A stretch of DNA of 64,000 nt, from the NCBI GenBank assembly GCA_949592205.1, contig CATIUR010000003.1, forward strand, positions 145,491,259-145,555,258, in the 5' to 3' direction. Within the stretch, counting starts at the first letter, position 1. Each line of letters starts with the position of its first letter. The stretch comes from Helichrysum umbraculigerum (taxonomy: Eukaryota; Streptophyta; Magnoliopsida; Asterales; Asteraceae). The notes under the pieces were generated by a model. The model was not told the DNA's origin. It was given only the letters and a program-made list of their open reading frames with translations, and searched no databases. Of the stretch, positions 35,316 through 45,795 are shown in pieces. The position numbers were made by a program, and so were the translations under genes.

Positions 35316-37396
35316 TATAACGCCCCAAAATTTACAACTGTTTTTTTTTTTTTTAAAACAATTCGGAAGCTCAAGTCCCAAAACATATATATACATAAAA
35401 TGACATGTCGTCATCTTCCATTACCTAAGTTCTAAGTATTGATTATTACCGATTACAAAACAATCCTTTATATCCTGGGCATTATATAATCACACATTTT
35501 AAACTGTATTAAATAAATCAGAGTAATCCTAGTCAAACATTCTTCAGTTACTCCTTGACCCGCCCATAACAAAAGATATTAACCTGCAAGGAGTAAACAA
35601 CGAGGGATTAGCACGAAGCTAAGTGAGTTAACTCATCACTAACAATACAACTTAGTTTAACACCATGAGTTCACCACATTTAACACTTTGACTCAACATC
35701 ACCAGAGGATCGGTGGCCCTTGTGGCGCCCTCAGCCGCGGTGGCCCACCAAGCGACACTTACACCAACTGCAGGCCAATACAGCGGTTAACCGATAACTG
35801 TTGGTTACCTTTAGTCAACACAAGCCTTACTTACAACGAATGTTCACAACCCTTGTGTTGACTAACCTGTAACAACACAGTCCAACATAGTTGACCTCTA
35901 TATAACACAGTTACCATATAGGTCACTTAACACTTAACACTTTAACACTTTAACACAATTCACAATTCAACTTAACACAGGAATAACACGTAACACTTGA
36001 AGTAACCACAATAGTGATCACTAAATTATAGTGAGAGATCAAAGTCCACTCACCGACTACCATAGTCGCCCACTCAGTAGTCTAATATCACTGAGTCTTC
36101 TCCATATCTGGAAATACAACAAAATACACAAATCAGTTACTTGTATCAAATCTACATAACATTACTCCAATAGATTTATATCAACAATCTCAATTCATGT
36201 GTATTATCACAATCATCACAAACATCAAGTTCATACTTCTTGAATTGCTTCTTAATCATGATTAGATATCATGTTAACCACTTTTCAACTATATATCAAT
36301 TTAGTTATCACTTGTAGTAATTTCACATAATTCATTCCATTAATATGAATTATCACTATTAACTTCATTAGTTCACTATCACCTAATAAATCATGATAAT
36401 TATAATCAACTTATCACCTTAGTTCACATTAATCATTGTTAACTATCACAATCACACCAATAACAGGATTAATAGCTTCCAATTAACAATCCATCAAAAT
36501 CTTCATGTAACTAAATTAACTTACTCAATTCTAATATAGGGTTTTAGCTTTTAATCATGATATAAGTATCAATTAATCCTTCTAACATGATTACAAGCTA
36601 ATAATTCAATAATACTCCCAAACCCATCACTTTATTCATATGATCATGCAACATTCTTCATATCTAACTTATGATTCTACTTAAAATCAAGAATTAAACA
36701 TCAACTAACCACTATATGATCACTACAAGTCTTAGTTCAAGATTAATCAAGTCAATTAAATCAACTATTCAAAACCCCCAATTTCTAGGGTTATATTAAA
36801 CACGAAATTAACACATATAACATGATTAAGATGATGCTAGAATGATTATTACATGTTATTGAAGCTTAACTAACATCAATTTACACTTTAGAAACCCTAA
36901 TTTCGGATTTTGCTCAAGAACATCAAAAACCCCAAATTCTAGGTTGAAGAACATGAAGAACACAAGATCATACCTTGTTTGTGATGATTAAGAAAGCTTG
37001 AATTCGAGTTTTAAAGCTCCAATTTGATGTTCTTCATGATCTTGATAAAGATTTAAGGTTAATTCTGTGTGTGTATATGTACGTATGTATGTATGTGTGT
37101 ATGAAATAAAGCCCGACTCAAAACATAGATATATTACCTAATTAGTTACTTTGTGTACTAGTTTTGTCCCCCGTACTTATCATTGTCTGGAACTTAAAAA
37201 CCATTTACGGGAAAACTATTTTATTTTACCGTCAACTAAATAAATTTAAAACAATCAATATTTCACTAGTCACAATATTTCCTGAGGCTAATTGACCTAT
37301 TAAATTTACAATCGAACACATATTACAATTTTAAATTGCATTAAAAAATTTACAGGAAATACCTATTACTTCAAGGCCCAATTTGAGGATGTTACA
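35316..37396 (-). repeat. 5' LTR of element C (right copy)
   Basis: On the minus strand the splice-like layout is: donor CAAG|GTATGATC at 36973, acceptor TTTCCAG, mini-exon 36107-36054 (54 nt), donor TCG|GTGAGT at 36053, branch-like GTGCTAATCC, and acceptor TTGCAG|GTT with the intron ending at 35584. Confidence 0.92.
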
Positions 37397-37401
37397 CCAA
37401 A

Positions 37402-38341
37402 CACCATTCCAGCTCGTGAAACTTCATAGATCATAAGTGAGGGCTACTTGAAATATCTTTCTATTGGTGTCTCATCTTCAAACATCTCTCCGTACCTTTC
37501 AAGAGTTTAAAGAAAGAAATCCAAAATGAAGATACGGTACAAAAGCGATGTATTACTCATCACGAAGATATTATCCGCCAAAGACAGTACGAAAAATTGG
37601 TACTTGTCAAAAGAGAAGTCAAAGATGTCTCACTATATGAAGGATCTCTAAGGTCATAAAAGAAAAGAAAAAGAAAAAAAGAAAAGAAAAGCAGACCTTG
37701 GAGAGCTCCTAGAAGAAGAAGACTACTCTCCAAAGAAGAAAAATCTATTAGAACTCAAAAGAAACATCAAGAGAAGAGATTATTCCTCTAGGAGATGAGT
37801 CTACTCTAGAAGTTATCTCAAGTGAAACTTGCTTTGATATTTGAAAGCTCCGAGTCTGAAGTTCAAAAACCCTAAAACCATTGACCAAACTACCCCTATC
37901 CTTACCTACCTTACCCTTACTCACACAACCCACTAAAATGCCTTTGGATAATTAGCACCGTTCTCAAAGGAGTGGTGGAGATTCGATTCTCGACCAAGCC
38001 TATGACGATAAGCACTGCATGACTGGCAATGAGCGATTTCGTTTCTATAGATTATAGGTAACCCGATACACTTTGAGTGAATTGAGTGACCCACTTGTGA
38101 GAATCGCCCAGTCATGTACATCTACGTCTCGAGAGTTGCAAAGCATGCCAAAAAGGGTTAATCAATTTTATGTTTAAGTATAGTTAATTTTTGTTGATGC
38201 TTACTTTCCAAAAAGATTTATCTACTTTGAAGAAAGTGATTTTCTGCGGAAGATACTCTAAGCATCCAAAATAATTTTTCAAAAACTATTTTCCAAATGA
38301 GGTTTGCTTGAGGACAAGCAAAAACTTAAGTGTGGGATATT
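37402..38341 (+). other. Element D interior after element C, with terminal polypurine tract
   Basis: No gene. It continues the sequence interrupted at 29117. A purine-rich agaaaagaaaaag stretch lies near 37660-37690. The block gaggacaag...taagtgtgggat (38310-38338) just before the LTR is the plus-strand primer. Confidence 0.7.
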
Positions 38342-41018
38342 TGATGTATCGCAAAAAGTCACGTTTTTACATGCATTAATTGCCCCATATTTAGCTCTTT
38401 TCTAACAAATACATCTTAAAATCATCATTATTCATTAACTTTTGTTAGAAAGGTATAAACTTGTCGGTCTTTTGAAAATCAAGCAAAAAGGGCAGAAAAC
38501 TGACCTAAATAGGCACTATTATGAGCCCAACCCTAATTCTACTGTAAACTTCATACCAGAGCCTCATAATAGTCTTATTTTGTAGCTATAAAGATTACGA
38601 GAACGTGGATATAAGGATTGCTCAGAACGGATCAAGGACGGGAAAGTTATGCAAGTTACAGCGCAGCTGAAAGCTACAAAACGTATTCTGAACACGCCCG
38701 GGCCCCACACATCCAATTTCTACCAAATTGGCATCATTAGAAGCGTAACGGAATTACGAAGCCGTAGGCGAAAGAATCAAGTCAATCGGACGTGAAACGA
38801 AGAAGATATGGCCTTCCGAATATGCGAGAAAAGTCGGAAAAATCACACGGCCTAGCACACGGCCACCACCAGGCCGTACACGGCCTTTCTATAGCCGTAC
38901 ACGGCCATAAACAAGCCGTACACGGCCCTGTTTAGGCCGTACATGGTCTCTGTTGGTCTCACACGGCCTCTTCCTTGCTTCGTTGGCTTGTACGTGTGCT
39001 TGTGGACTTGTACTCTTGGATCCAAGGCTTGCCTATAAATAGAGAGCTCATGTAACCTCATTTCACACACCATTCTTCATAGAATTCTCTCACTTTCTCT
39101 CTCACACACATTCTCTCTCTAGCACTACTCTTAGGAGTTAGAGGAGAATTAGATTAGGTTAGCTTCTCTCTCTAGTTTCTCTCTCTGGAGAACTAGAGAG
39201 ATGTAGGCACGGTTCGAGTGGGGAAGATAGCTGTAGCTTGGGAATTTTATTGTATTGAAGTTTTCAAGATTCTAGCTTGTACTACTCAGTGTTACGCTGC
39301 TTAAATACTGGTTATTACTTATTCCTTTACTTACGGTTATTATGTTTTGTTTGCATGATATCTTTGTTTGTGTTGCGAATATTGCCATGCTATTTACGTA
39401 GTTTAATACTGTGATTGTTGAAATGTAGATATTAGGATTATGGATGATATTTAATTCAGTGGGATAAACATTATGAAATAACGGAAGTAACGTTATACGG
39501 CTTTCATTTGTATAGCGCCGGAATCATCACGAATGTGTGTAGTACGGAACGTGGAAGCTATGAAAGTCGTGGGCACAATCTGTTATGGAATAATGTCCCC
39601 AGTATTATGATTGGTGATTGTTTTGCTGTGTATCTGGTTGAGTTTTACATGAATTTAGACTTAATAAAGTGTCCACCCTTTCCAGTCTTTCACGTGACTA
39701 TTGCCTTAGGATAGGATCTGATCAACCCTAATACTACGTAGATATAGTTATCTCATATTACAGTATGAAGCTATGAATATTCCGTAAAACGGCACAGTAC
39801 TTCGTATAACGTTTAAATACGTGGGAAAAGCTAAGGAACTGCCGTAGGTTTATTTCATCGTGGAACACCTAGAAGTCACCCTTTTAGAATATGGGTCTAG
39901 GAACAATAAAGCTGTGGAAATGCTCGCTGCACCATACACCGTTAGTAAACCAAGGTTAAAATACAGCTGTGGAAATGCTCGCTGCACCGTACACCGTTAG
40001 TACACCAAGGTTAACATACAGCTGTGGAACTACTTTAACGTACAGTACACCGTTAGTATGCCTTGAGTCTGGAACACTGTGGATATGCCAAATGCACTGT
40101 ACACCGTGAGTATACCTTGAGTCCGGAACACTGTGGATATGCCAAATGCACTGTACACCGTGAGTATTCCTAGGGATGAACGCCTGATAGCAAAGGAGGA
40201 TCTAATTCATGACGGAGTTAATTATGCTTAAACCAGTAATAAATGAGTTTTGAAAAGAAAGCAAGTATTCGGCTGTAATACAAGATGCTTAAACCGCTTA
40301 ACTCAACATAACCGACAGCTCAACGTATACAGCATACAATTAGTACGTACCTAGATAAACTCAGATAGATTTAGGTGTTAAGAAAGGTCAGATAGAAAAT
40401 TGCAGTTTGTTACCTTATGCCTACACCTAGGATATATCATCCGTAGAGGTCGCTTAGTCTTACAAGGCAAGTGAGGGGGGTTTGAACAACCTGTTTCTGA
40501 TCAGCATCAGGATAACCTAGGATTCAGTGACATATGCTTTTAGGCTTTTAGACTAAAACGTAGGGTCCTAGTGTTTACACCGACTGTCCGTCTGATGATT
40601 TGCCCAAGGTAGTCTCCAATCATCTGTCTAATGAATATCATCCAGAAACCCTAATTATCGAAGTTTCAGCAATCACGCTCTACCTGTTGCCTACTCTCTA
40701 TTTAATTTACTTGTTTTATTTTGTATTAGCTTAGATAACCAACCAAAACCTACCTACTTTTATAAACCCATCCTATCAGAAAGCTCATTTACGGTAAGTC
40801 CCTTTTGGTTCCATTCGCTCCGATTTTAAGAACGACACTCGAGTTATACTTACTGCTTACTCCCCAAAAGTAGGTAGTACTTATAGTTTGAGCCCCAGCT
40901 CATATAAATTTAAAACCTAAACACGTTCACGCGTTGTTGCGTCGTTGCCTACAGGACCGCCGTGCCAACCCCCCTTGGAAAACGACCACGGCTGAGTCAG
41001 CACTCTGACGGCGCAACA
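38342..41018 (+). repeat. 3' LTR of element D
   Basis: 2677 bp, matching 20312-22987 with about 30 substitutions, many of them C/T or G/A, and a one-base length change. It is followed by gacca (41019-41023), the target duplication, after which LTR B resumes with agcatctcag. Confidence 0.92.
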
Positions 41019-41023
41019 GACCA

Positions 41024-41523
41024 GCATCTCAGTTGTATTATTGATTAACCGCTGTTGTAGTCTACAGCTCAGTGGGGTTACTAAGTGTTGTTTGAGGAGC
41101 TTTTTACTGGTTTTGGGCTGCCTCAAGGACCACCGATCCTCTGATGTTGTGTGAAACTATGTGATTGTGACTGTGATTATTTGTTGTGATTAAAGTTGTT
41201 ATTGCTAGATTGGACTGTTGGTCACAGTTCTATCTCACTTAGCAGTTGTGCTAATCCCACCACTTTAAATTACTTCTTGCAGGTTATGACTTGACAGGGT
41301 GGTCGGGCAAGAAGGTGTTGACCTGAATGAATGTTTGACGACTGCTGCGTTGACTCTGATATTGATTTGTTAAATATTGTGATGTTTGGATTCATATAAC
41401 ACCTAACGGTTGTATTTTGAATTATTGAATGTATTTGTATTTAAAATGTAAAGTTTTGTTTGGGACATCGCTTCCGGGTTGTAAAATACATTATTAAAAT
41501 GTTTTGAGACGTAGGGTGTTATA
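41024..41523 (+). repeat. 3' LTR of element B, second part
   Basis: Resumes exactly where 20311 was cut and matches 16157-16656 with a few substitutions. It ends GGGTGTTATA, followed by the TSD attta. Confidence 0.92.
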
Positions 41524-41528
41524 ATTTA

Positions 41529-43254
41529 CAAAATATAAACATATACGTAGGGTAGTGTTTACAAACCAAACATATCTAGCTAAATGTTATTTGTTCTTAT
41601 TACATCCGTGATTTCATCAAAATATCAAAGTCGTGCGCAGTCAAACATTCCATATACAAAATCACAAGCTTCGTGCCCGCCCGACATATCATATCATAAC
41701 CTGCATATATAATGTGGGGGATTAGCAATAGCTAAGTGAGTGAAAGTATAACTAACAATCTAACTTAGCAATAACAATCCTGTTTACATCAATTCATAGT
41801 AACACTTATCATCCAACTGCAGGCCAATACTGAAGATTACCGATAGCTTGTTGCCACCCTCACACGACATATATTCCTATTAACGATGTGTACAAAGAAT
41901 CTCTATCGAACAAACAATAGCAACAAGCCCAACCTATGTTGACCTCTATATCACGTAACATACAACAACTACGTATCATATAACTCACATAATTCCATAA
42001 TCATCATGGCAATTATCATCAATAAATAGTAATACAACTTTTACCAGTTGTAACCAAACTTGTTACAACTAAGTTATATTGAGAGTTACAGATCAACTCA
42101 CCTGTTATTCCCAATTACAAACTCAGAGATCTTATTTTACTGAGCCTTCTGCTGATCTGAGAACAAAACCGATCATAAGTTAGTAATCGATCTTGTGTAA
42201 CTCAATTCAGGTTACATAACATTAAACAAACATATAATACACATATTATGCCTTTAATACATATACAATGTATATATGAAACAAGTATTCAAGTCAAAAC
42301 AAAAGTCACCCCTGACTGGGGCTTACCCGCCGGGTACCCTGGTTACCCACCGGGTACCATTGGTTACCCAGACTCAAGTTTGGGACATAAGCCCTTTTAG
42401 TTACCCGTCGTATAAGGTTTTACCCGGATCCATAGGCCCGTTTACCCGCCGGATTAGGTGTTATCCGCCGGGTACACTCGTTCCCTGATTTACCCATTTT
42501 TACCCGGTTACCCGCCGGGTAACAATGTACCCGTCGGGTAACAATGTACCCGCCGGGTACAGCCTGTTTACAGGCGACCTGCACTTGTTCTTCCTGCACA
42601 AACCCAATATCCGCAAATCCAATTCAAACACATAAATTTCAGATCCTAATTAACCCATACTACTTCAATAATCATTTGGCGATAACATATAATGTCAACT
42701 AACAACATACATACTCTAATTTCATATTTTAGGTCATAACCCACATAATAATCAAAGTAAGTTCGTAACTCCAATTTAAACACAATTACACTTACAATTC
42801 AGTTTAAGAAGATGAAGACAAGATGATGATGCTGATGCTGATATGAAGCTGAATAAGGTCACAAGATTAGCCTTAACTTCCTAAGTCTTTATTCTATCTT
42901 ATTCTTTGGTTTAGGTTTTCTAAAAATGGAAGAAGGAGATGAGTTTGGGTAAGTCTGAAGTGTTAGGTTGGCTCCACCGAACCGACCCAGTTATTTGCTT
43001 ATTATTTATCCCCTTTTAAACCTTTTGTCTGGAACCTAAAAATCATTTACAATTACAACCTATTTTATTATTCCTACAAATACACAAACTTAAAACAAGT
43101 AATAATTTATCAATCACAATAATTTCATCTAATTATTTACCTACATTTGCATACAATCAATAAAATAGCTAAATTATTTTCTAGCACATTAAATAACAAA
43201 TTTAAAGTTTAGAAAATTACTTTATTATCCCTAGGCCCAAATGCGGGTGTTACA
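41529..43254 (-). mobile_element. Solo LTR E, main part
   Basis: On the minus strand it starts TGTAACACCC at 43254. With 14638-14719 it makes a ~1.8 kb LTR flanked by the perfect TSD cataa; no interior or second LTR exists, so the internal part was removed by LTR-LTR recombination. It carries a donor at 42795, mini-exon 42156-42102 (55 nt), donor CAG|GTGAGT at 42101 and an acceptor TGCAG|GTT ending at 41701. A ttacccgccgggtaa palindrome array lies at 42300-42560. Confidence 0.9.
42300..42560. repeat. TACCCGCCGGGTA palindrome array in LTR E
   Basis: About ten copies of (t)tacccgccgggtaa or variants (tacccaccgggta, tacccgtcgggta) lie within 260 bp. Most differences from the perfect palindrome are single C/T changes, as expected from methylated CpG decay. 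Confidence 0.88.
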
Positions 43255-43272
43255 CATAAGTTAGAAAGAAAC

Positions 43273-45018
43273 TGTAACATCCGTAAATCGGACCTAGTTG
43301 TTTTATATTATTTTGTGATTTTAAATTAATATTAACGTGTTTGGAAAAAATATTGTTTGAATTAATTGCGAATAAATAGGAAATAAGTTTCAGGACTTAT
43401 TGTGGTTAGTAAAAAATTAAGTGATTTAAATTAATATAGTTGACGGAACAATAAAAGTTTGGACTCGCAAATGGTTTTCGGGTTCCAGACAATAGGTTGA
43501 GAAGGGGTATTAAATTATACCCGTATAATTGGAGGTCGGTTTTGGGAGCCGACCTATTTCCTTTTTATTTGATTTCCTTATTTCATTTCATAAAAACCTT
43601 AAAACACAAAATTGAAGAAATCAAAACCAAACTTTTGAACCAAATTGATGTTGTGTCCCTGATTCGAATTTATCATCATCATCAGAGTTTATCTTCATCA
43701 TCATATTCATATCACTTCAATTTGTAAGTGTTCTTGGTTATATGGTTATTTCAAGAAAATTGATTTAATTATAGGAATAGTGAAATTAATGAGTGAAATT
43801 GTGATATGTGATGTTAATTAGCTTTAGTAAGTGTTATTCATTGTGTATGATTGATTAGGAAGATGAACTAGTTGATTTGAGTATGTTTTGATTCGGAAAT
43901 GAGGTAAACAGAAAGAACAGGGTTTGGACGAAGGCCTGTGGCCGGCGGTCAAGATGTTTAGCCGGCGGTCAGGAATTGTTTTGGGCTGAAGGTCACGAAA
44001 TTGATTTAGCCGGCGGTCAAACCTTTTAGCCGGCGGCTAAATGGCCCCAACGCAGAAAACTACTTTTTCGTGACAAACCTTATTTTAAACACTTTTTCGT
44101 GTTTAGCGGCGACTAGTGAATGAAGTGACCTAATAAATATTGTAACTGGATAGTATGATTGTCTGATGCTACAATTTGAGATACTGTGATATGTTATATA
44201 ATTATAACATGAGTTTGTTATTGAGATAAGTTACTAACTTGTGTTGTTTGTGATGTTTTCAAATAAACAAGAGACTCATTGACATTAGACTACTGAGTGG
44301 AGACTGAGGTATTCGGTGAGTGGACTCGTACTCTCAGTGTGATTTGGTTGTAACATATTTGGTTACAACATGTGAACATAGTGATATAGTGATTGTGATT
44401 GTTGAACTGTTGAAATTGTGAAATACACGTGTAATAAGTGATGTGTTGCCTTTGAGCATTTGGTGATTCGGAGGTCAACGATTGTTGGACTGGGTTGCTA
44501 CAGGTTAGCCAACATAGGAATTGTGAATATGTGTTGTGAATGGAGCTTATGTTGGTTAAATGTAGCAGACAGTTATCGGTAATGCCACTGTATTGGCCTG
44601 CAGTTGGTTGTAAGTGTCGCTTGGTGCACCTCCCGGGTCTGAGAAGTGTCACAAGGACCACCGATCCTCTTGGTGATGTTGTGTCAGTGTCTATGTGATA
44701 TTTGGTGATAATCAGTATTGTTATGCTGAATTGTATTGATAGTGACAGGTTGACTCACTTAGCTTCGTGCTAATCCCACTATTTACCCCCTTGCAGGTTT
44801 GAGATGATTGGACTAGACTGAAGAATGTTTGACTACCAAGTGTTACTCTGATATTTAATTTTATAGATCAGTGTTGTTCTTGTTTTTATATAACACCCAA
44901 ATTGATAAATTGTGTTTTAAATTAGTTGAACCTTTATGTTTTGATTGATTAAAGTTTTAATTTGGATAAACGCTTCCGATATATTGTATTTAAATAACTA
45001 TAAGTGAGGGGTGTTATA
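43273..45018 (+). mobile_element. Solo LTR F
   Basis: TGTAACATCC at 43273 to GGGTGTTATA at 45018, with a perfect 5-bp TSD gaaac (43268-43272 and 45019-45023). It is clearly related to LTR B, sharing ctcgcaa-tggttttcgggtt and ttgagaaggggtattaaatt blocks, but is diverged. Palindromes of the tagccggcggtca type are at 43939-44043. Splice-like signals are: donor TTT|GTAAGTG 43724, mini-exon 44263-44315 (53 nt; its acceptor reads TTTCAA, probably mutated), donor TCG|GTGAGT 44316, and acceptor TTGCAG|GTT ending 44796. Confidence 0.92.
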
Positions 45019-45023
45019 GAAAC

Positions 45024-45795
45024 GAAGAGAAAGTGAACATTTTGTGATCAACAATTTTACAAATTTACCCTTAAAAGAAAAAGTTACGTCATCTTATAGG
45101 ATTAATATATTAGATCAACGGATTTTATTAGAAATAATGAAAATAATGTGTGATTAATTGTTCTCTCTTCAAATCTGTCCAATTTGAAAGGAAAGCTGGG
45201 AAGGAAATATTGAAAAAATTCTTCTTCCCCTCCATTCCCTTCCTCTCAATGAAAAACTCTGTAACACATTCTCCTTTTTCACTTCTTTCCGACTCATTCA
45301 CTTTCTCTCCAAAATAAAACTCTGAAACAGAGTGTTAGTCAACAAACTGCGATAGTTTGACTTTTATATACTCTCATTATTAATTATCAAAGTAACAACA
45401 ATAATTTACATCTTTTTTATGGTTAAATATCCATTCACCTTTTTATTATCATATTGTTGAATCGATTTTTATCCATTACAATCATGATTTGTGACCGGAT
45501 AAGTGTATTATTTCATTTTTATAAATTGATTAATTATTCAATTTTGATTATGTTAATAGTTTAATACTTCATACACTTTGATCAATTTTATTTTATTTAT
45601 AAATAAAATAAATAATGCATTTTACCTTTCTTGGTATATTGTAAGTTGTTTGGTTAAGGTGATAGGTTAGTCCTAGTCCCGGATACAAATTAAATCTGGT
45701 CCGGAACAACATAAACTTCATTTGGGTATTGTGTGTGTTGACTTTGTATATCACACCACTTCACCTGTAGCTTTATCCATTGCCGTTTCTTTCCA
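45024..45795. other. Intergenic, upstream of the DnaJ-type gene
   Basis: AT-rich. It contains the right arm of the possible old inverted-repeat element (to about 45336) and should include the promoter of the gene at 45796. No clear TATA box can be singled out. Confidence 0.5.

Larger units (their letters stand above)
29123..37396 (-). mobile_element. Element C: non-coding LTR retrotransposon (LARD-like), youngest insertion
   Basis: Two ~2081-bp LTRs in minus orientation flank a 4.1 kb interior with a primer site and polypurine tract but no gag or pol. A perfect 5-bp TSD, ccaaa, occurs at 29118-29122 and 37397-37401. I count about seven differences between the LTRs, fewer than for B or D, as expected for the innermost element. 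Large non-coding elements with intact LTRs and priming sites fit the LARD description: they move using enzymes of a related autonomous element. Confidence 0.93.
20312..41018 (+). mobile_element. Element D: Athila/Tat-like retrotransposon without pol
   Basis: The LTRs are 20312-22987 and 38342-41018, with TG...CA ends (TGATGTATC ... GCGCAACA). The flanking duplication is gaccc (left) versus gacca (right); the intact site in the other LTR B copy reads ggaccagc, so the left copy carries one substitution. The primer site is of tRNA-Asp type and the 3' polypurine tract is the taagtgtggga type, both typical of Athila/Tat elements. Removing nested element C leaves about 12.4 kb. The interior encodes two proteins, each with one in-frame stop, but no protease, RT or integrase. 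Counted by eye, the LTRs differ at about 30 positions. Confidence 0.9.
14720..41523 (+). mobile_element. Element B: gag-only Ty3-type retrotransposon, host of nested D and C
   Basis: Two LTRs (14720-16656; 18873-20311 plus 41024-41523) bracket a 2.2 kb interior with a tRNA-iMet primer site, a broken gag and a polypurine tract. A perfect 5-bp TSD, attta, occurs at 14715-14719 and 41524-41528. There is no pol. Counted by eye, the LTR pair differs at roughly 18 sites plus length changes in the TA run, so the insertion is fairly young. Element D lies inside the 3' LTR. Confidence 0.93.
14537..45336. mobile_element. Possible older inverted-repeat element split by the whole retrotransposon nest
   Basis: When the insertions at 14638-43254 and 43273-45018 are removed, the remaining ~430 bp begin with ctctgttccatagttt (about 14539) and end with the loosely inverted aaactctgaaacagag (about 45318-45333). 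Inner segments such as gaagagaaggtgattag and the inverted aatgaaaaactctg/ttcctctcaatg blocks are partly complementary. This suggests a MITE that was the first landing site. The match is imperfect and no TSD is clear. Confidence 0.3.
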
